The position numbers and the translations under genes are program-made. The notes under the pieces are model-generated. The model had not been told where the DNA came from and did not search any database. It saw only the letters and a program-made list of their open reading frames with translations. Below, piece after piece: positions 7,515 through 17,200 of a stretch of DNA of 64,000 bases (its first letter is position 1; the number at the start of each line of letters is the position of its first letter). Origin of the DNA: CATOSP01 sp965204715 (GTDB lineage: Bacteria > Chloroflexota > Dehalococcoidia > Lucifugimonadales > UBA3495); the NCBI GenBank assembly GCA_965204715.1, contig OZ242009.1:3782001-3846000 (forward strand). The letters run 5' to 3'.

Positions 7515-8350
7515 TCAGAAAATGCCGGTTCCGCGTATACCTCGTAGTGGCCGTAGCCCTTGAGGACCACCAGCTTCTTGGGCTCCTTGGCGTGGGCGTA
7601 GAGCTGCTCCGACTCCTCGGGGAGCACCAGGCGGTCGTTGTCACTGGTTATGAACAGGATGGGACGGGGGGAGATTTTGTCCACGATCCACTCCGGGTTG
7701 AAGCCCAGGGTGTCGTCCACGTACTCGATGGGGATTGTGCCGACCGCAGCGGGGTTGTTGCGCCGGGCCGCGGCGGCAAGCTCTGCCGACTGACGGTCGG
7801 GGAGCAAAATCTCACTCCGGTCAACGTACTCCAGTTGGCCAGTCGTGGCCCGCTTCACTCTGTCTTCGGCTGACCGCTCCAGCAGGTCGAACCACTCGTC
7901 CACCCGGCGGACCCGGCTCATCCAGCGCGCGCCGTTGCCGACGCCGACCACGCTGACGATGCACTTGGCCCGCTGGTCCACCGCGCCGACCCAGGACACC
8001 GTCGCGCCGCCGTAGCTGGTCCCGTAGAGGCCGATGCGTTCTTCGTCCACCTCCGGCTGGCAGCCCAGGAAAGTCATCGCCGCCTGCACGTCCATCACCC
8101 GGCTGTAAGGGGCCAGCCGGTTGCGCGTGCCCTCGCTGTCGCCCCAACCCTTGTAGTCGAACGTCATGGCCACGTACCCGGCCCGGTTCAGGGACTCGGC
8201 GTTGTCGGGCAGGTAGAGGTCTTTGACCCCGGTGTACCCGTGGCACAGAAGCACCGCGGCCCGCCGCTCGCTGGGGGACAGGTCATCGGGCGTGTACACG
8301 TCGCCGCACAACTTGAATCCTTCACTGTAAAATTCCACCGGCCTTTTCAT
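7472..8350 (-). CDS. Alpha/beta hydrolase (acyl-peptidase/esterase-like)
   Basis: The 292-residue protein shows the alpha/beta hydrolase layout: an oxyanion strand (AVLLCHGYTGVKDLY), the nucleophile elbow GLYGTSYGGATVSW with catalytic Ser, a candidate acid in ITSDNDRLVLPEES, and a catalytic His in GYGHYEVY. It has no signal peptide and so acts in the cytoplasm. The family hydrolyses esters, amides or peptides; the substrate is not evident. ATG 8350 has GGGAG upstream. The last codons are duplicated 0.8 kb downstream, pointing to an insertion or duplication event at this gene's 3' end. Confidence 0.85.
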   Translation of the reverse strand: MKRPVEFYSEGFKLCGDVYTPDDLSPSERRAAVLLCHGYTGVKDLYLPDNAESLNRAGYVAMTFDYKGWGDSEGTRNRLAPYSRVMDVQAAMTFLGCQPEVDEERIGLYGTSYGGATVSWVGAVDQRAKCIVSVVGVGNGARWMSRVRRVDEWFDLLERSAEDRVKRATTGQLEYVDRSEILLPDRQSAELAAAARRNNPAAVGTIPIEYVDDTLGFNPEWIVDKISPRPILFITSDNDRLVLPEESEQLYAHAKEPKKLVVLKGYGHYEVYAEPAFSEVMAETLAWYGEWL

Positions 8351-8443
8351 GGCGCATCGTCTCCCGCTGGCAAGGTTGTACGGGGCATTTTACACCAGGA
8401 GCGCTGTATAATGGCGGCAATCCATCTCCGGCCGGATGTGGCA

Positions 8444-8998
8444 ATGACGACAAAGCCGAAGCTGATAACTGCGGATGAATTGCTGGAACTGTACAGCAAG
8501 GGGGTCCGAGGTGAACTGATTCAGGGGGTTCTTTGTGAGACCATGCCAACAGGTGGGCAGCACGGAAAAATAGCGGCCATTATTATCAGCATTTTGATGA
8601 ACTTCATCCGGCCACAAAGGTTGGGTACAGTGGCTGGCACCGACGCCGGTGTCTTGCTGGACCGTAGCACAAACCTTGTAAGGGAACCGGACGTCGCATT
8701 CTTTTCCGTTAACAAACTGGCCCTAGACGCGGTCGTAACCGGCTATTACGAAATGGTCCCGGACCTGGTGGTTGAGATTGCCTCCCCTGGCGATACAAAT
8801 GTCCAAAGTCACGACAAGGCGCGAATGTGGCTGAGCTTCGGCGTGCCAATAGTGTGGGAAGTGCTTCCTGGACGGCGCTCGGTGAACGTCCATCAACTCA
8901 ACCGGCCCATCGCCGCCCTTGAAGAAGATGACACGCTGGACGGCGGGGACGTGCTGCCGGGTTTCAGTTGCCAAGTGCGGGAGATTTTCGACTTGTAA
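8444..8998 (+). CDS. Uma2-family (DUF820) PD-(D/E)XK-fold protein
   Basis: The 184-residue protein begins MTTKPKLITADELLELYSKG and has the Uma2 core: a GELIQGVL strand, REPDVAFFSVNK, and PDLVVEIASPGDT with the acidic residues of the PD-(D/E)XK nuclease fold. The biological role of Uma2 proteins is not settled. A TATAAT at 8407-8412 overlaps an upstream in-frame ATG at 8411, so if that is the promoter the functional start must be 8444. The gene is divergent from the alpha/beta hydrolase. Confidence 0.78.
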   Translation: MTTKPKLITADELLELYSKGVRGELIQGVLCETMPTGGQHGKIAAIIISILMNFIRPQRLGTVAGTDAGVLLDRSTNLVREPDVAFFSVNKLALDAVVTGYYEMVPDLVVEIASPGDTNVQSHDKARMWLSFGVPIVWEVLPGRRSVNVHQLNRPIAALEEDDTLDGGDVLPGFSCQVREIFDL

Positions 8999-9125
8999 AT
9001 GGCAAATGCTACGCGGCGTCCATTGTTTCCTTGCTAACCCATCATTCCCGCGAAAGGGGAACCAACAGGCCGGTTCATATCTGTATCGTTAGTCATCCTG
9101 CCAACAACTTCTGGTTGAACTCCAT

Positions 9126-9395
9126 TCATATCAAAAATGAAGCAATAAATAGAGTAAAGATTATAAGGACAGTGGCGGCGACTGTTATCAAGAAAATTCT
9201 GTCATCTAAATGTTTGGTATCGGGCCGCCGCGACTCCAAGCCCACTACGAGGATATACAACGCGGGCGCATTAAACAGCACCCCTAGCAAAAACCAATTT
9301 TTGCTATTCAAACCCTTGATATTCGCTACCCAAGCGCAGAACCCGGCGCAAGAAAGCCAAAATACGGCCAGAGCGACGACTATGGCAATTTCCAT
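9126..9395 (-). CDS. Small two-segment membrane protein, unknown
   Basis: The 89-residue product has a hydrophobic segment at the N-terminus (IAIVVALAVFWLSCAGFCAW), a short hydrophobic stretch in the middle (WFLLGVLFNAPALYILVVG) and a C-terminal segment (FLITVAATVLIIFTLFIASF). No family is recognised. GGAG lies just upstream of the ATG. It starts 10 nt after the tldE-like stop, so it may be the last gene of that operon. Its AT-rich composition differs from the operon, which suggests it was added later. Confidence 0.55.
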   Translation of the reverse strand: MEIAIVVALAVFWLSCAGFCAWVANIKGLNSKNWFLLGVLFNAPALYILVVGLESRRPDTKHLDDRIFLITVAATVLIIFTLFIASFLI

Positions 9396-9405
9396 TCGCT
9401 CTCCG

Positions 9406-10824
9406 CTATACCGTTACCCCGGTGAAGTTGAACCCGGCTATCTTGAGAGCCGGAACGCAGGTGGCGAACCCGACCTCGTTGAGGCATAGCTTCCGCTCGT
9501 TGCCCACGGCTTCGACGTTGGCCAGCGCCTCAACGAAGGACTGGGTGAACCTCAAGTCCTTGACCGGGTAGCTGATGCGGCCGTCCTCGATGAGGAATGT
9601 GCCATCGCGGGTCATGCCGGTGACCACGCAGCCCCGGTTATGCACCAGGCGGATGTAGTGGAACCGGGTAACGTACAGGCCAAGCCGGGTGGACGCAATC
9701 ACCTGCTCCAGCGAGTCTCTGCCCGTGGCCATGAACAGGTTTGCGGCCAGCGGGCCGCCGCCGGAGGAAAACTGGTGGCCGGTGGAAGCCAAGCCCTCCT
9801 TGCCCGCGGTATAGGAATTGTGGACCGGGCCTTTGACCACCCCGTCATGGACGATGTGCGTTCTGCGCCGGGGGACGCCCTCGGCGTCGAAGGGTGTGGG
9901 CCAGCCTGCCATGTCCGTACCGTCGTCCCAGATGGACACCAGGGGACTCATCGCCTGAGTATCCAGGATGCCGTTCATCCAGCTTCGCCCTTCCTGCACC
10001 GTCTGGGCGCCCATTCCATACCGGCTCAGGGCGTTCAGCATGTCGTCAACCGCGTATGGGTCAAGGACGACAGTATACTGTCCCGGCTCGATGGCGCGAG
10101 GGTCACGACCGTCCACGGCCTTGGCAATAGCTTCATCGGACAGGGTCTCAGCATCCACCTCGGACACTCGCCACGAGCCGCCCTTTGACCACCCGGCGGA
10201 CTGTTCTCCCGATGGGGCATGGCCCATCACCGTAATCAGGAACCCGGCGAAGGTGGACGCATGGTAGGCCCTCGCGCCTCTGGTGCTCATCACCGCCGTT
10301 TCCTGGACACCGGAGCGGCAGAAGCCAGAGGACTCCAGGCCGAGGGACGCAGCTTTGCCGCAGGCCAAGGCAACAGCCTCGGCTCTGGCCGCCGGGCTGA
10401 ACTCCGCCGTGTCCCGGTCGAAGTTGGCTATGTGGGACGGAGCACCGGGGGAAGCCAGACCGTGGAAGTCCGGGTCTTCCGGCATCAGCAGGGCATTGTG
10501 CCGGGCGCCCTGTACAGCCTTGACAATGCCGGACTCGCTGAGATCGTTGGTGGTGGCCCGGCCCTGCCTGTGTCCCTTAGCCGCGCGGATATGGAGTTGG
10601 GCGTTGCCGTGGGAGACGTTCTGGTGAATGGTGTTGACGGCGAACCGGGTGAGACCCAGGTCTTGCACCACCAGGTACGCCTCGGTGTCCCACCCGCCAT
10701 TCTGAGGGACGGACCCTATCCGCCGCTCCCCGGCCGGTACGGCGGTATGGGGCGACATTCTCAGTGTCTCACCGGCATTCAGGGCACGTTGCAGGACAGC
10801 CTCGCACGCTTCCCTTCCAATCAT
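9406..10824 (-). CDS. TldE/PmbA-family metalloprotease subunit
   Basis: This 472-residue protein has the C-terminal layout of the TldD/PmbA family, with ISYPVKDLRFTQSF and FLIEDGRISYPV near the end and no HExxxH motif, as expected for the non-catalytic TldE subunit. TldE pairs with TldD to form a heterodimeric protease that degrades unfolded peptides and matures some RiPP peptides. ATG 10824 follows the tldD stop by two bases, so translation is coupled. No precursor-peptide gene is seen nearby, which favours general proteolysis over peptide maturation. Confidence 0.82.
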   Translation of the reverse strand: MIGREACEAVLQRALNAGETLRMSPHTAVPAGERRIGSVPQNGGWDTEAYLVVQDLGLTRFAVNTIHQNVSHGNAQLHIRAAKGHRQGRATTNDLSESGIVKAVQGARHNALLMPEDPDFHGLASPGAPSHIANFDRDTAEFSPAARAEAVALACGKAASLGLESSGFCRSGVQETAVMSTRGARAYHASTFAGFLITVMGHAPSGEQSAGWSKGGSWRVSEVDAETLSDEAIAKAVDGRDPRAIEPGQYTVVLDPYAVDDMLNALSRYGMGAQTVQEGRSWMNGILDTQAMSPLVSIWDDGTDMAGWPTPFDAEGVPRRRTHIVHDGVVKGPVHNSYTAGKEGLASTGHQFSSGGGPLAANLFMATGRDSLEQVIASTRLGLYVTRFHYIRLVHNRGCVVTGMTRDGTFLIEDGRISYPVKDLRFTQSFVEALANVEAVGNERKLCLNEVGFATCVPALKIAGFNFTGVTV

Positions 10825-10826
10825 CT

Positions 10827-12296
10827 TTATCTCGCCGCCCCGCTTCTGCCTCCCGGCAGCACGCCAACCCTGACGTTGCGGAACCGGGCCGGGGCAGCGC
10901 CGTGGCCGGTGTGCCCCAGTTGGCCCGGCTGCCCCTTGCCGCAGTGGGGAACGCCCCAGATGTCCCAGTGGTCCGCGTTGCACACGGCGTCGCAGGAGTT
11001 CCAGAACTCCGGGGTGATGCCGGTGTAGGTGCAGTTGCGCAGCATCCGGCCCAGCTTGCCATTCTTGATTTCCCGGCCCATTTCCGTGCCGAACTGGAAG
11101 TTGTAGCGGCGGTCATCGATGGACCAGGAGCGGTTCATCTCCATGTAGATCCCATCGTCCGTGTCAGCGATCAGGTCGTCAAGGGTCCAGTCCCCCGGCT
11201 CAAGGCTGACGTTGGTCATGCGTACCAGGGGGATGCGGTTCCAGGACGCAGCCCGCATACAGCCATTGGACTCCATGCCCAGACTGCTGGCGGTCTCCCG
11301 AGACATGAGGTAGCCGGTGAATTCGCCGTTGCGGACGATGGCCGTGGACTGGGCGGGCACGCCCTCATCGTCCCAGCCGAAGGCCCCCAGGCCCGGCAGC
11401 CGGATGCTGTCCGCCGTGATGTTGACCGGCTCGGAGGCGTACCGGAAGGCGTTGAGCTTCTCCGGCGTCAGAAAGGATGTACCGGCAAATGCGGCCTCTG
11501 CGCCCAGCACCCGGTCAAGCTCGACCGCATGGCCGCAGGATTCATGGACCTGCAATGCCAGTTGCGCCCCGCCGATGATCACCGTGGTTACCCTGTCGCT
11601 GGGGCACGGATCGGCGGTCAGCAGGGCCACGGCTTCGCTGGCCGCCCGCTCGGCGTGGTTGGGCAGCTCCATCGCCGTTACGTACTCCCATCCGGCGCAA
11701 CCCTGCTGGCGTCCCGGCGACTGGGGATAGGAGCGGCGCTGCACCTCGCCATGCCCCGCTGCCGTCACCTGTATACCGCCTCCGGCCTCGTAGATGGTCT
11801 GCCCCGTCAGCGCGCCCTCGGTGCTGGCGAAGGTCTTCTCCTCGCGGATGAAGATGAGGTTGCCCTGGCGGGAACGGACTCCCTTTACCCTCCCCATCAG
11901 ACCGTCGGCCTCCATCAGGAGGGCCAGTTTCTCCTCGGGGGGAACGGTGAAGGGGTCCACCTGTACGGGCGTGGTGTAGGTCCCGCGGCTGGCGACGGGC
12001 GGCCCGAGATCAACCCGCTCGCCACCCAGCCGGGACGATGCCCTGCCTATCTGCACTGCCAGGTTGGTTACCCGGTCAACCTCGGAAGGCTTCAGGTCGT
12101 GGCTGGAGGCGAACCCCCAGTAACCATCCACCAACGCCCGCACGCCAAACCCGAAAGACTCGTCAAAGCTGACCGTATCCACCACTCCATTGCGGACACC
12201 GTAGCGCTCCTGGCTGGTGCGGACGACGCGAATGTCAGCATAACCAGCCCCTTCCACCTGGGCTAGGTCCAAAGCACGGGCCAGGAGTTCATCCAT
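10827..12296 (-). CDS. tldD: TldD-family metalloprotease
   Basis: The 489-residue protein has the zinc motif HESCGHAVELD at about residue 248, matching the HExxGHxxE-type site of TldD. The family's N-terminal substrate-tunnel segment (DELLARALDLAQVEGAGYAD) and C-terminal IKNGKLGRMLRNCTYTG are also present. Together with the next gene it should form a cytosolic TldD-TldE protease. ATG 12296 has GAAGGGGG upstream; a longer frame to 12449 exists but lacks family similarity. The gene lies downstream of a class III aminotransferase on the same strand with a 127-nt gap. Confidence 0.88.
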   Translation of the reverse strand: MDELLARALDLAQVEGAGYADIRVVRTSQERYGVRNGVVDTVSFDESFGFGVRALVDGYWGFASSHDLKPSEVDRVTNLAVQIGRASSRLGGERVDLGPPVASRGTYTTPVQVDPFTVPPEEKLALLMEADGLMGRVKGVRSRQGNLIFIREEKTFASTEGALTGQTIYEAGGGIQVTAAGHGEVQRRSYPQSPGRQQGCAGWEYVTAMELPNHAERAASEAVALLTADPCPSDRVTTVIIGGAQLALQVHESCGHAVELDRVLGAEAAFAGTSFLTPEKLNAFRYASEPVNITADSIRLPGLGAFGWDDEGVPAQSTAIVRNGEFTGYLMSRETASSLGMESNGCMRAASWNRIPLVRMTNVSLEPGDWTLDDLIADTDDGIYMEMNRSWSIDDRRYNFQFGTEMGREIKNGKLGRMLRNCTYTGITPEFWNSCDAVCNADHWDIWGVPHCGKGQPGQLGHTGHGAAPARFRNVRVGVLPGGRSGAAR

Positions 12297-12423
12297 GTTG
12301 CGCCCCCTTCCGGACCCGCCCGGCCCGCCTCCCGGCCGAATCAGTCCCGGCAGTCGGTGGCCGGGTCCCCCTTCCCCCGTGCCGGTGGCCTGTTGCGGCC
12401 ACCGGCCAGCCGGGAACTGGCAA

Positions 12424-13779
12424 CTAGCCGTGTTGCAGGAGTCCCTCATCGATCATGGCCCTGATTGCGCCGTCGGCGGCCTCCAGACTCTGGTCGATGT
12501 CCGCCTCGGTGTGGACTCCGGAGAGGACGCCGCTGGTACGGGACATCAGGTCGACACCCCGGACCTGTAGAGCCTGCCGGAATGCGCTCTGGATCGCCGG
12601 GGGCGCGCTCTTCAGGGTATTGGCGTCCAGGCCCTCGATGGTTGTGCCGCCGAAGTAGACGTGGAATGTCGAGGCTTCCCCGTACACCGTGGCGGCCACC
12701 TCGTACCGGGACATGATTTCACGCAGCCCGGCGCGGAGACGTTCCGCCATCCGGTCAGCGGTGTCCTGCATCTCCCCGGTGGCAACGACCTCCAGGGCTG
12801 CGTTGCCTGTGGCGGCGCAGTAGGGGTTGGCGTTGAAGGTGCCGCCGTGGAGCACCCGCTGGAAGCGGTCGTGATCGCTGTCGCCGGTCTGCTCCATCAC
12901 CTGCATGATGTCGGCGCGGCCGGCCACCGCGCCACCGGGCAGTCCGCCGGTGAGAATCTTGGCCAGGGTGCAAAGATCGGGACCGTTTTCTCCGACCATA
13001 CCCAGCCGCTGCTGCAACCCGCCGGGGCTCCACCGGAACCCGGTGATAACCTCGTCCAGTATCATCACCACGCCGTACTGCCGGGTGAGCCTGCGGACGC
13101 CGTCCAGGAATCCGGGAGAGAGGGGCACGGTGCCGTAGGACGCGCCGGACCCCTCGGTAATCACGCCGGCGATGTCGTTGCGGCTGGCCAGAGTCTGTTC
13201 CAGGGCATCCAGGTCCGGCGGCAGCACTATGACAGAGTCCACCGCCCCCTGGGGAATGCCTATTGACGCGGGAACGTCGAAGGGAGCCAGGTTGCCCGGC
13301 ATTACATAGTCGTGCCAGCCGTGGTAGTGGGACTCCCAGCGGATGATCTTCTCCTTGCCGGTGAAGGCCCGCGCCACCCGCATGGCCAGCATGGTGGACT
13401 CGGCCCCGGAGCCGACGAACCGCACCTTGTCGGCGCACGGGATAAGGTTATGGACCTTCTCGCCCCACTCCAGCATGGCCTCCACCGGCGCACCGTAGTG
13501 GGAACCGTTGGGCAGCGCCCGTTGCAGCGCCTCCACCACGGCGGGATGGGAATGTCCCAGCAGTAGCGACGCGGACCCGAGACCATAGTCGATATACTCG
13601 TTGCCGTCCACGTCCCATTTCCTCGGCCCCTGGCCCCTGGCGATGGCAATCGGGAAAGGCTCGGCAACGTAGCCGTCATGTCCCGCGCCGCCCGAGGGAA
13701 ACACCTCCCTGAACCTGGGATAAAGCTCCGCCGACCGGGGGTTCTTCCTGATGTACTCCTCTCTGATCGATTCGGGCAT
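12424..13779 (-). CDS. Class III PLP aminotransferase, GSA-aminomutase-like
   Basis: The 451-residue protein aligns by eye with glutamate-1-semialdehyde aminomutases and related enzymes: DVDGNEYIDYGLGSASLLLG, the cofactor-binding GSGAESTMLAMR, VMILDEVITGFRW with the PLP pyridine Asp, and LAKILTGGLPGGAVAGR with the Schiff-base Lys near residue 273. No other heme-pathway gene is adjacent, and the sequence resembles the broad GSA-like group with unknown amines as substrates rather than canonical HemL. GGAGGACGTC precedes ATG 13779, which fixes the start. Confidence 0.85.
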   Translation of the reverse strand: MPESIREEYIRKNPRSAELYPRFREVFPSGGAGHDGYVAEPFPIAIARGQGPRKWDVDGNEYIDYGLGSASLLLGHSHPAVVEALQRALPNGSHYGAPVEAMLEWGEKVHNLIPCADKVRFVGSGAESTMLAMRVARAFTGKEKIIRWESHYHGWHDYVMPGNLAPFDVPASIGIPQGAVDSVIVLPPDLDALEQTLASRNDIAGVITEGSGASYGTVPLSPGFLDGVRRLTRQYGVVMILDEVITGFRWSPGGLQQRLGMVGENGPDLCTLAKILTGGLPGGAVAGRADIMQVMEQTGDSDHDRFQRVLHGGTFNANPYCAATGNAALEVVATGEMQDTADRMAERLRAGLREIMSRYEVAATVYGEASTFHVYFGGTTIEGLDANTLKSAPPAIQSAFRQALQVRGVDLMSRTSGVLSGVHTEADIDQSLEAADGAIRAMIDEGLLQHG

Positions 13780-13999
13780 GACGTCCTCCTCTCCGTGTGA
13801 TGGTCGGGATTCCGGTTGAAACAGCATCTGGACGGATGTCACCTATATATACGACGAGCGTCCCTGAGCTGCTGCCGCTAATTTACATCAACGTCGCGGC
13901 CTGCGCCAGTATCCGTCGCCCGACAAGGCCCTCGGCTTGCGCTGGAACATTCAATGGGGAACAATATGGCAATGGTCGAGATTCAGCAGACTGACGTCG

Positions 14000-15229
14000 G
14001 TGAGACCATTGAGTCGCGTTAACTATAGCTGGGTTATCCTGGCCGCCGGGTCCGCAGTGCTGTTCTTTGGCGGGGGGTCCCGGTACGCCCTGGGGCTGAT
14101 GCTCAAGCCCATGAGCGATGACCTGGGGTGGACGCGCACTACCCTATCCCTGGCAATCACCTGCTTCATGCTGGTCTCCGCCTTCGCCCTGCCTTTCGTG
14201 GGGCGTCTGGTGGACCGCTACGATCTCCGCTGGACGATGGGGACGGGGGTCCTCCTTGCCGCCATCGGCATTGGGCTGATGTCCGTCATCTCGGCCCCCT
14301 GGCAGCTATTCGCGGTCTACGGACTGGTGTTCGCCCTTGGCAATGCGGGCGTTTCCAATCCCACCGTCGGGGTGATGATAAGCCGCTGGTTCCCGGGACG
14401 CCGGGGCATCGCCAACAGCGCCGCCGTCGGGGGCAACGCCGTGGGACAACTGGTCATTATCGCAGCGCTGGCCGGGAGCCTGTCCCGATTCGGCTGGCGG
14501 GCCGGGTACGCCGCCCTGGGGGTGGTGAACCTGCTGGTGGTTGTTCCCCTGGTATTGTTCGCCATCAGACCCGCTCCTCCAACTCCGGCTGTCCCTCCCG
14601 GCGGTCGGGCGCAGCCCACAAGGCCGGGCCACGACCCGACGGAGTGGCAGCAAAGGTTGTTGAACTCCGGGCAGCTATGGCTTTTGGGAGGCGTCTACGC
14701 CATCTGTGGGTTCCAGGACTTCTTCGTGGCGACCCACGTGGTCGCTTTCGCCACCGACACCGGGATCGACCATGTGCTTGCCGGGAACCTGCTGGCGTTG
14801 ATGGGGCTGATGGGACTCATCGGCGTGCTGGCCTCCGGGCTGCTCTCCGATGCCTTCGGCCCGGCCTGCCCGACCATGGTCTGCTTCCTGATGCGGATCG
14901 CCATCTTTGCCCTGGTGCTGTACTCTCATGCCGCGCCCGCGGTGGCGGTGTTTGCCCTGCTGTACGGTGCAACTTTCCTGATGACCGCGCCGCTGACGGT
15001 AGTTTTCGCGGGCAACATCGTCGGCTCGGCCAGGCTGGGTACGGTAAGCGGCATCATATCGATGGTCCACCAGATTACCGGCGGCCTTGGCGCGCTGGGC
15101 GGCGCTGTGATATTCGACTTGACCAGCAGTTATCAGCCCGCCTTCGCGGTGATGCTGGCGCTGGCAGTCCTTGCCGCTGCAATGACCTGGATAGTCCGAG
15201 ACCGCAAGTCCCCGGTCATGGCGACGTGA
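14000..15229 (+). CDS. MFS transporter (monocarboxylate/oxalate-formate antiporter-like)
   Basis: About 12 hydrophobic segments are visible, beginning YSWVILAAGSAVLFFGGGSRY, with the MFS loop motif GRLVDRYDLRW between segments 2 and 3. The FGLxLKPMSDDLGWTR-type N-terminus is typical of the MCT/oxalate-formate subgroup, which moves small carboxylates across the cytoplasmic membrane. The start is uncertain: GTG 14000 gives a normal N-terminus, while an in-frame TTG at 13937 would add 21 atypical residues. An 18-codon reading frame at 13966-14022 overlaps this start in another frame and could be a leader peptide. The substrate is unknown. Confidence 0.8.
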   Translation: MRPLSRVNYSWVILAAGSAVLFFGGGSRYALGLMLKPMSDDLGWTRTTLSLAITCFMLVSAFALPFVGRLVDRYDLRWTMGTGVLLAAIGIGLMSVISAPWQLFAVYGLVFALGNAGVSNPTVGVMISRWFPGRRGIANSAAVGGNAVGQLVIIAALAGSLSRFGWRAGYAALGVVNLLVVVPLVLFAIRPAPPTPAVPPGGRAQPTRPGHDPTEWQQRLLNSGQLWLLGGVYAICGFQDFFVATHVVAFATDTGIDHVLAGNLLALMGLMGLIGVLASGLLSDAFGPACPTMVCFLMRIAIFALVLYSHAAPAVAVFALLYGATFLMTAPLTVVFAGNIVGSARLGTVSGIISMVHQITGGLGALGGAVIFDLTSSYQPAFAVMLALAVLAAAMTWIVRDRKSPVMAT

Positions 15230-15413
15230 CGAGGAATGCCTTTGAGGCAGCCGTGACAGGGCCGCCACGGCGGGAATGCGCCTGAGACCCAGCCCGGCCA
15301 GCAACTCCGGGCGAGTGTCGCCAAAGCGGCGTATGGAGCTCAAAGAACCCTGAGCGCACATCAGCCTCAGCGCCCCTTCCGGCGGATGCACCCGGCGCCT
15401 GGCAAAACGGCGG

Positions 15414-16463
15414 TCAGAGATCCGGACCAGCTCCCGCCGCAGCAAGGCGGATTACCCGGGCAATCCCTCCACCAGATCCATGACCCCATCTCTTGCGCAC
15501 CCGTGCCCACTGGCGATGCTTTTCCTTCAGTTGCATCACCGGCCGGAGGAAGTTCATGTACCGGGTGATCAAAGGGTGGAGCCGGTCCAACTGCTCCAGG
15601 GATTCCCTGGCATGATAGCGGTCATAGCCTGCCAACCGCCGGACCACCGGCCGGTTTTTCTGTTCGACGTGAGCGTTGCCGTTCTTCCAGTAGGGTCTGG
15701 ACCGGGTGAAGGTGATGCTTTCTGCCGGCAGCAGGCATACGATAGTGGTTGATGAACTCGCTGCCATTGTCCGGGTCCAGGCCCAGCAGAGGGGAAAGAG
15801 AGGCGTGCCAGATGTGGTGGATGGCGCCGCCCACCCGTTGCTGACCCTTGTCCGGCACACCCTAGCAGTCCACCCAACCGATAGGGATATCCACGGCGCC
15901 GGGGGTGTTGAGATAGCTGCCTTCGGCGCTCTTTCCGCATGGGCCACCAAGTCTATTTCGAGGAAGCCGGGTTGGTTTCCTGCCATTCAACGAAGGTGCG
16001 AATGGGGATGGCGGGCTTGAGCAGGCTGCCCGGCGTGGTGGCGCTGAAGGGGCGTCCGGGGTTCTGGCCAGCGATGTGGCTTGAGCAACCGGTGCAATGG
16101 CAGCGGCGCTCATTCCCCGTAGCTGGTTCTGGTCTCACCCCCCGGGAGCATTTCCCCGGGACGTTCCAGCACCTCAATCAACTCGGGAAGAAGGGGCTTG
16201 AGCCGCTTGCCGCACACCCGGACGCCAGCCTCCCGCAAGGTCTTGCGGGCCGTTGTGGTTGAGGACCCATAGCGAAGGGGCCGGCCTAGCTTGGGACCCG
16301 GACCTGCGGAAGGCTTCGCTCTCCGGGATTGAATCAGTGCTTTGCGATGTTGACCGGCAACACGCACCGCTTCGTCCAGGATACACCCTTTCTCCTCGCG
16401 CCCAGCTTGAGCGTACCACCCTCTGATAGCTTCCAAGTACTCTTTCATCCCACCTCGCGTCAT
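15414..16463 (-). pseudogene. Degenerate DDE integrase-core transposase (IS481/ISNCY-like)
   Basis: Pieces of one transposase appear in at least three frames. The N-terminus (MKEYLEAIRGWYAQAGREEK, then CGKRLKPLLPELIEVLER) is in one frame, GSLLKPAIPIRTFVEWQE in a second, and GSYLNTPGAVDIPIGWVDC in a third. The C-terminal catalytic part is split between frames, with LDPDNGSEFINHY, then ITFTRSRPYWKNGNAHVEQK and VVRRLAGYDRY. The DNGSEF and HVEQK segments hold the second Asp and the Glu of the DDE triad. Several indels make it inactive. It lies directly downstream of tRNA-Ile, a common integration neighbourhood. Confidence 0.85.
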
Positions 16464-16556
16464 GTCGCCCTCGGTTACCTCATTTACGAGGCAATTAGGC
16501 AATTTGCCATCTTGATACCTGCATATCCAAATGGGTATAATTGGTTCGCCCTTTAT

Positions 16557-16633
16557 GGGCCTGTAGCTCAGGCGGTTAGAGCGCGGTCCTGATAAGACCG
16601 AGGTCGATGGTTCGAGTCCATCCAGGCCCACCA
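16557..16633 (+). tRNA. tRNA-Ile (GAT anticodon)
   Basis: The cloverleaf reads directly: acceptor GGGCCTG (16557-16563) pairs with CAGGCCC (16623-16629), with discriminator A and an encoded CCA at 16631-16633. The D-arm has TAGCTCAGGCGGTTAGAGC. The anticodon stem GGTC/GACC closes loop CTGATAA with anticodon GAT at 16591-16593, and the T-arm has GGTTCGAGTCC. All invariant positions are normal, so it should be functional. Confidence 0.97.
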
Positions 16634-16727
16634 CCGAACAGTTGTTGTATCACTCTGATGCTCATCAACGGAGCCGCCAACCCGCACACTGGCACAAGTC
16701 GATGAAGTCGGCCCTAACAGCGCCAAA

Positions 16728-17044
16728 TTAACCGTCTGCTTGGTTCCATTGCTGCGTGATCCACAGGAATACGAAGCTGTTATCGAGCAGGGGCAGTTCC
16801 ATACCGGCGATTTCCTCAACGGTCATGCGGGCCGAGGCGGAGTCTGGACCGTTGTTGAGTTCAGCGGTACGCGGGTCTGCCGCGGACCAGACCGGGTCCA
16901 CCACAATGGTCCGGTAGAGGCCGGCGTGCGGACTCGCGGGGGGTTGCTCATTCCCTTCTTCCATGATCCCATGATCTCCTTGACTGCGTCGGTCACGGTC
17001 CGGGCGGACCCGGACCGGAGGCGCTCCAGGGCCAGTTCCTGCAC
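16728..17044 (-). pseudogene. MT-A70-family DNA methyltransferase fragment
   Basis: The visible core is GLYRTIVVDPVWSAADP, then RMTVEEIAGMELPLLDNSFV and FLWITQQWNQ before a stop. This matches the start of MT-A70 adenine methyltransferases, whose motif is normally DPPW and whose next 150 or so residues are missing here. An upstream piece in another frame (QELALERLRSGSARTVTDAV, then KEIMGSW) looks like the usual N-terminal extension, so one frameshift plus a 3' truncation has occurred. The DPPW to DPVW change would also affect the catalytic loop. Proximity to the decayed transposase and the tRNA suggests a remnant mobile element or prophage. Confidence 0.65.
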
Positions 17045-17200
17045 TTCCGCCGGCCGGTCGATTATTCACGCTGCATCGCTGACCCTGATTTCACCCCTCT
17101 CGACCGGGGCTCTGGCAGCCCCGGGACCACAGGGCTATCCTCAGACAGCACCCGGGCGGCGTGGCTGACCATCCTTGCCTCGAATCTCCCTGGCGACCTG

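Noticed and set aside
13966..14022. 18-codon frame overlapping the MFS start as a leader peptide
   Set aside because: It has no regulatory hairpins or biased residues; it is noted only as a reason for the uncertain MFS start.
16464..16634. Open frame through the tRNA giving a protein that starts MVGLDGLEPSTSVLSG
   Set aside because: This is the well-known false translation of the reverse strand of a tRNA; the region is an intact tRNA-Ile and its upstream sequence.
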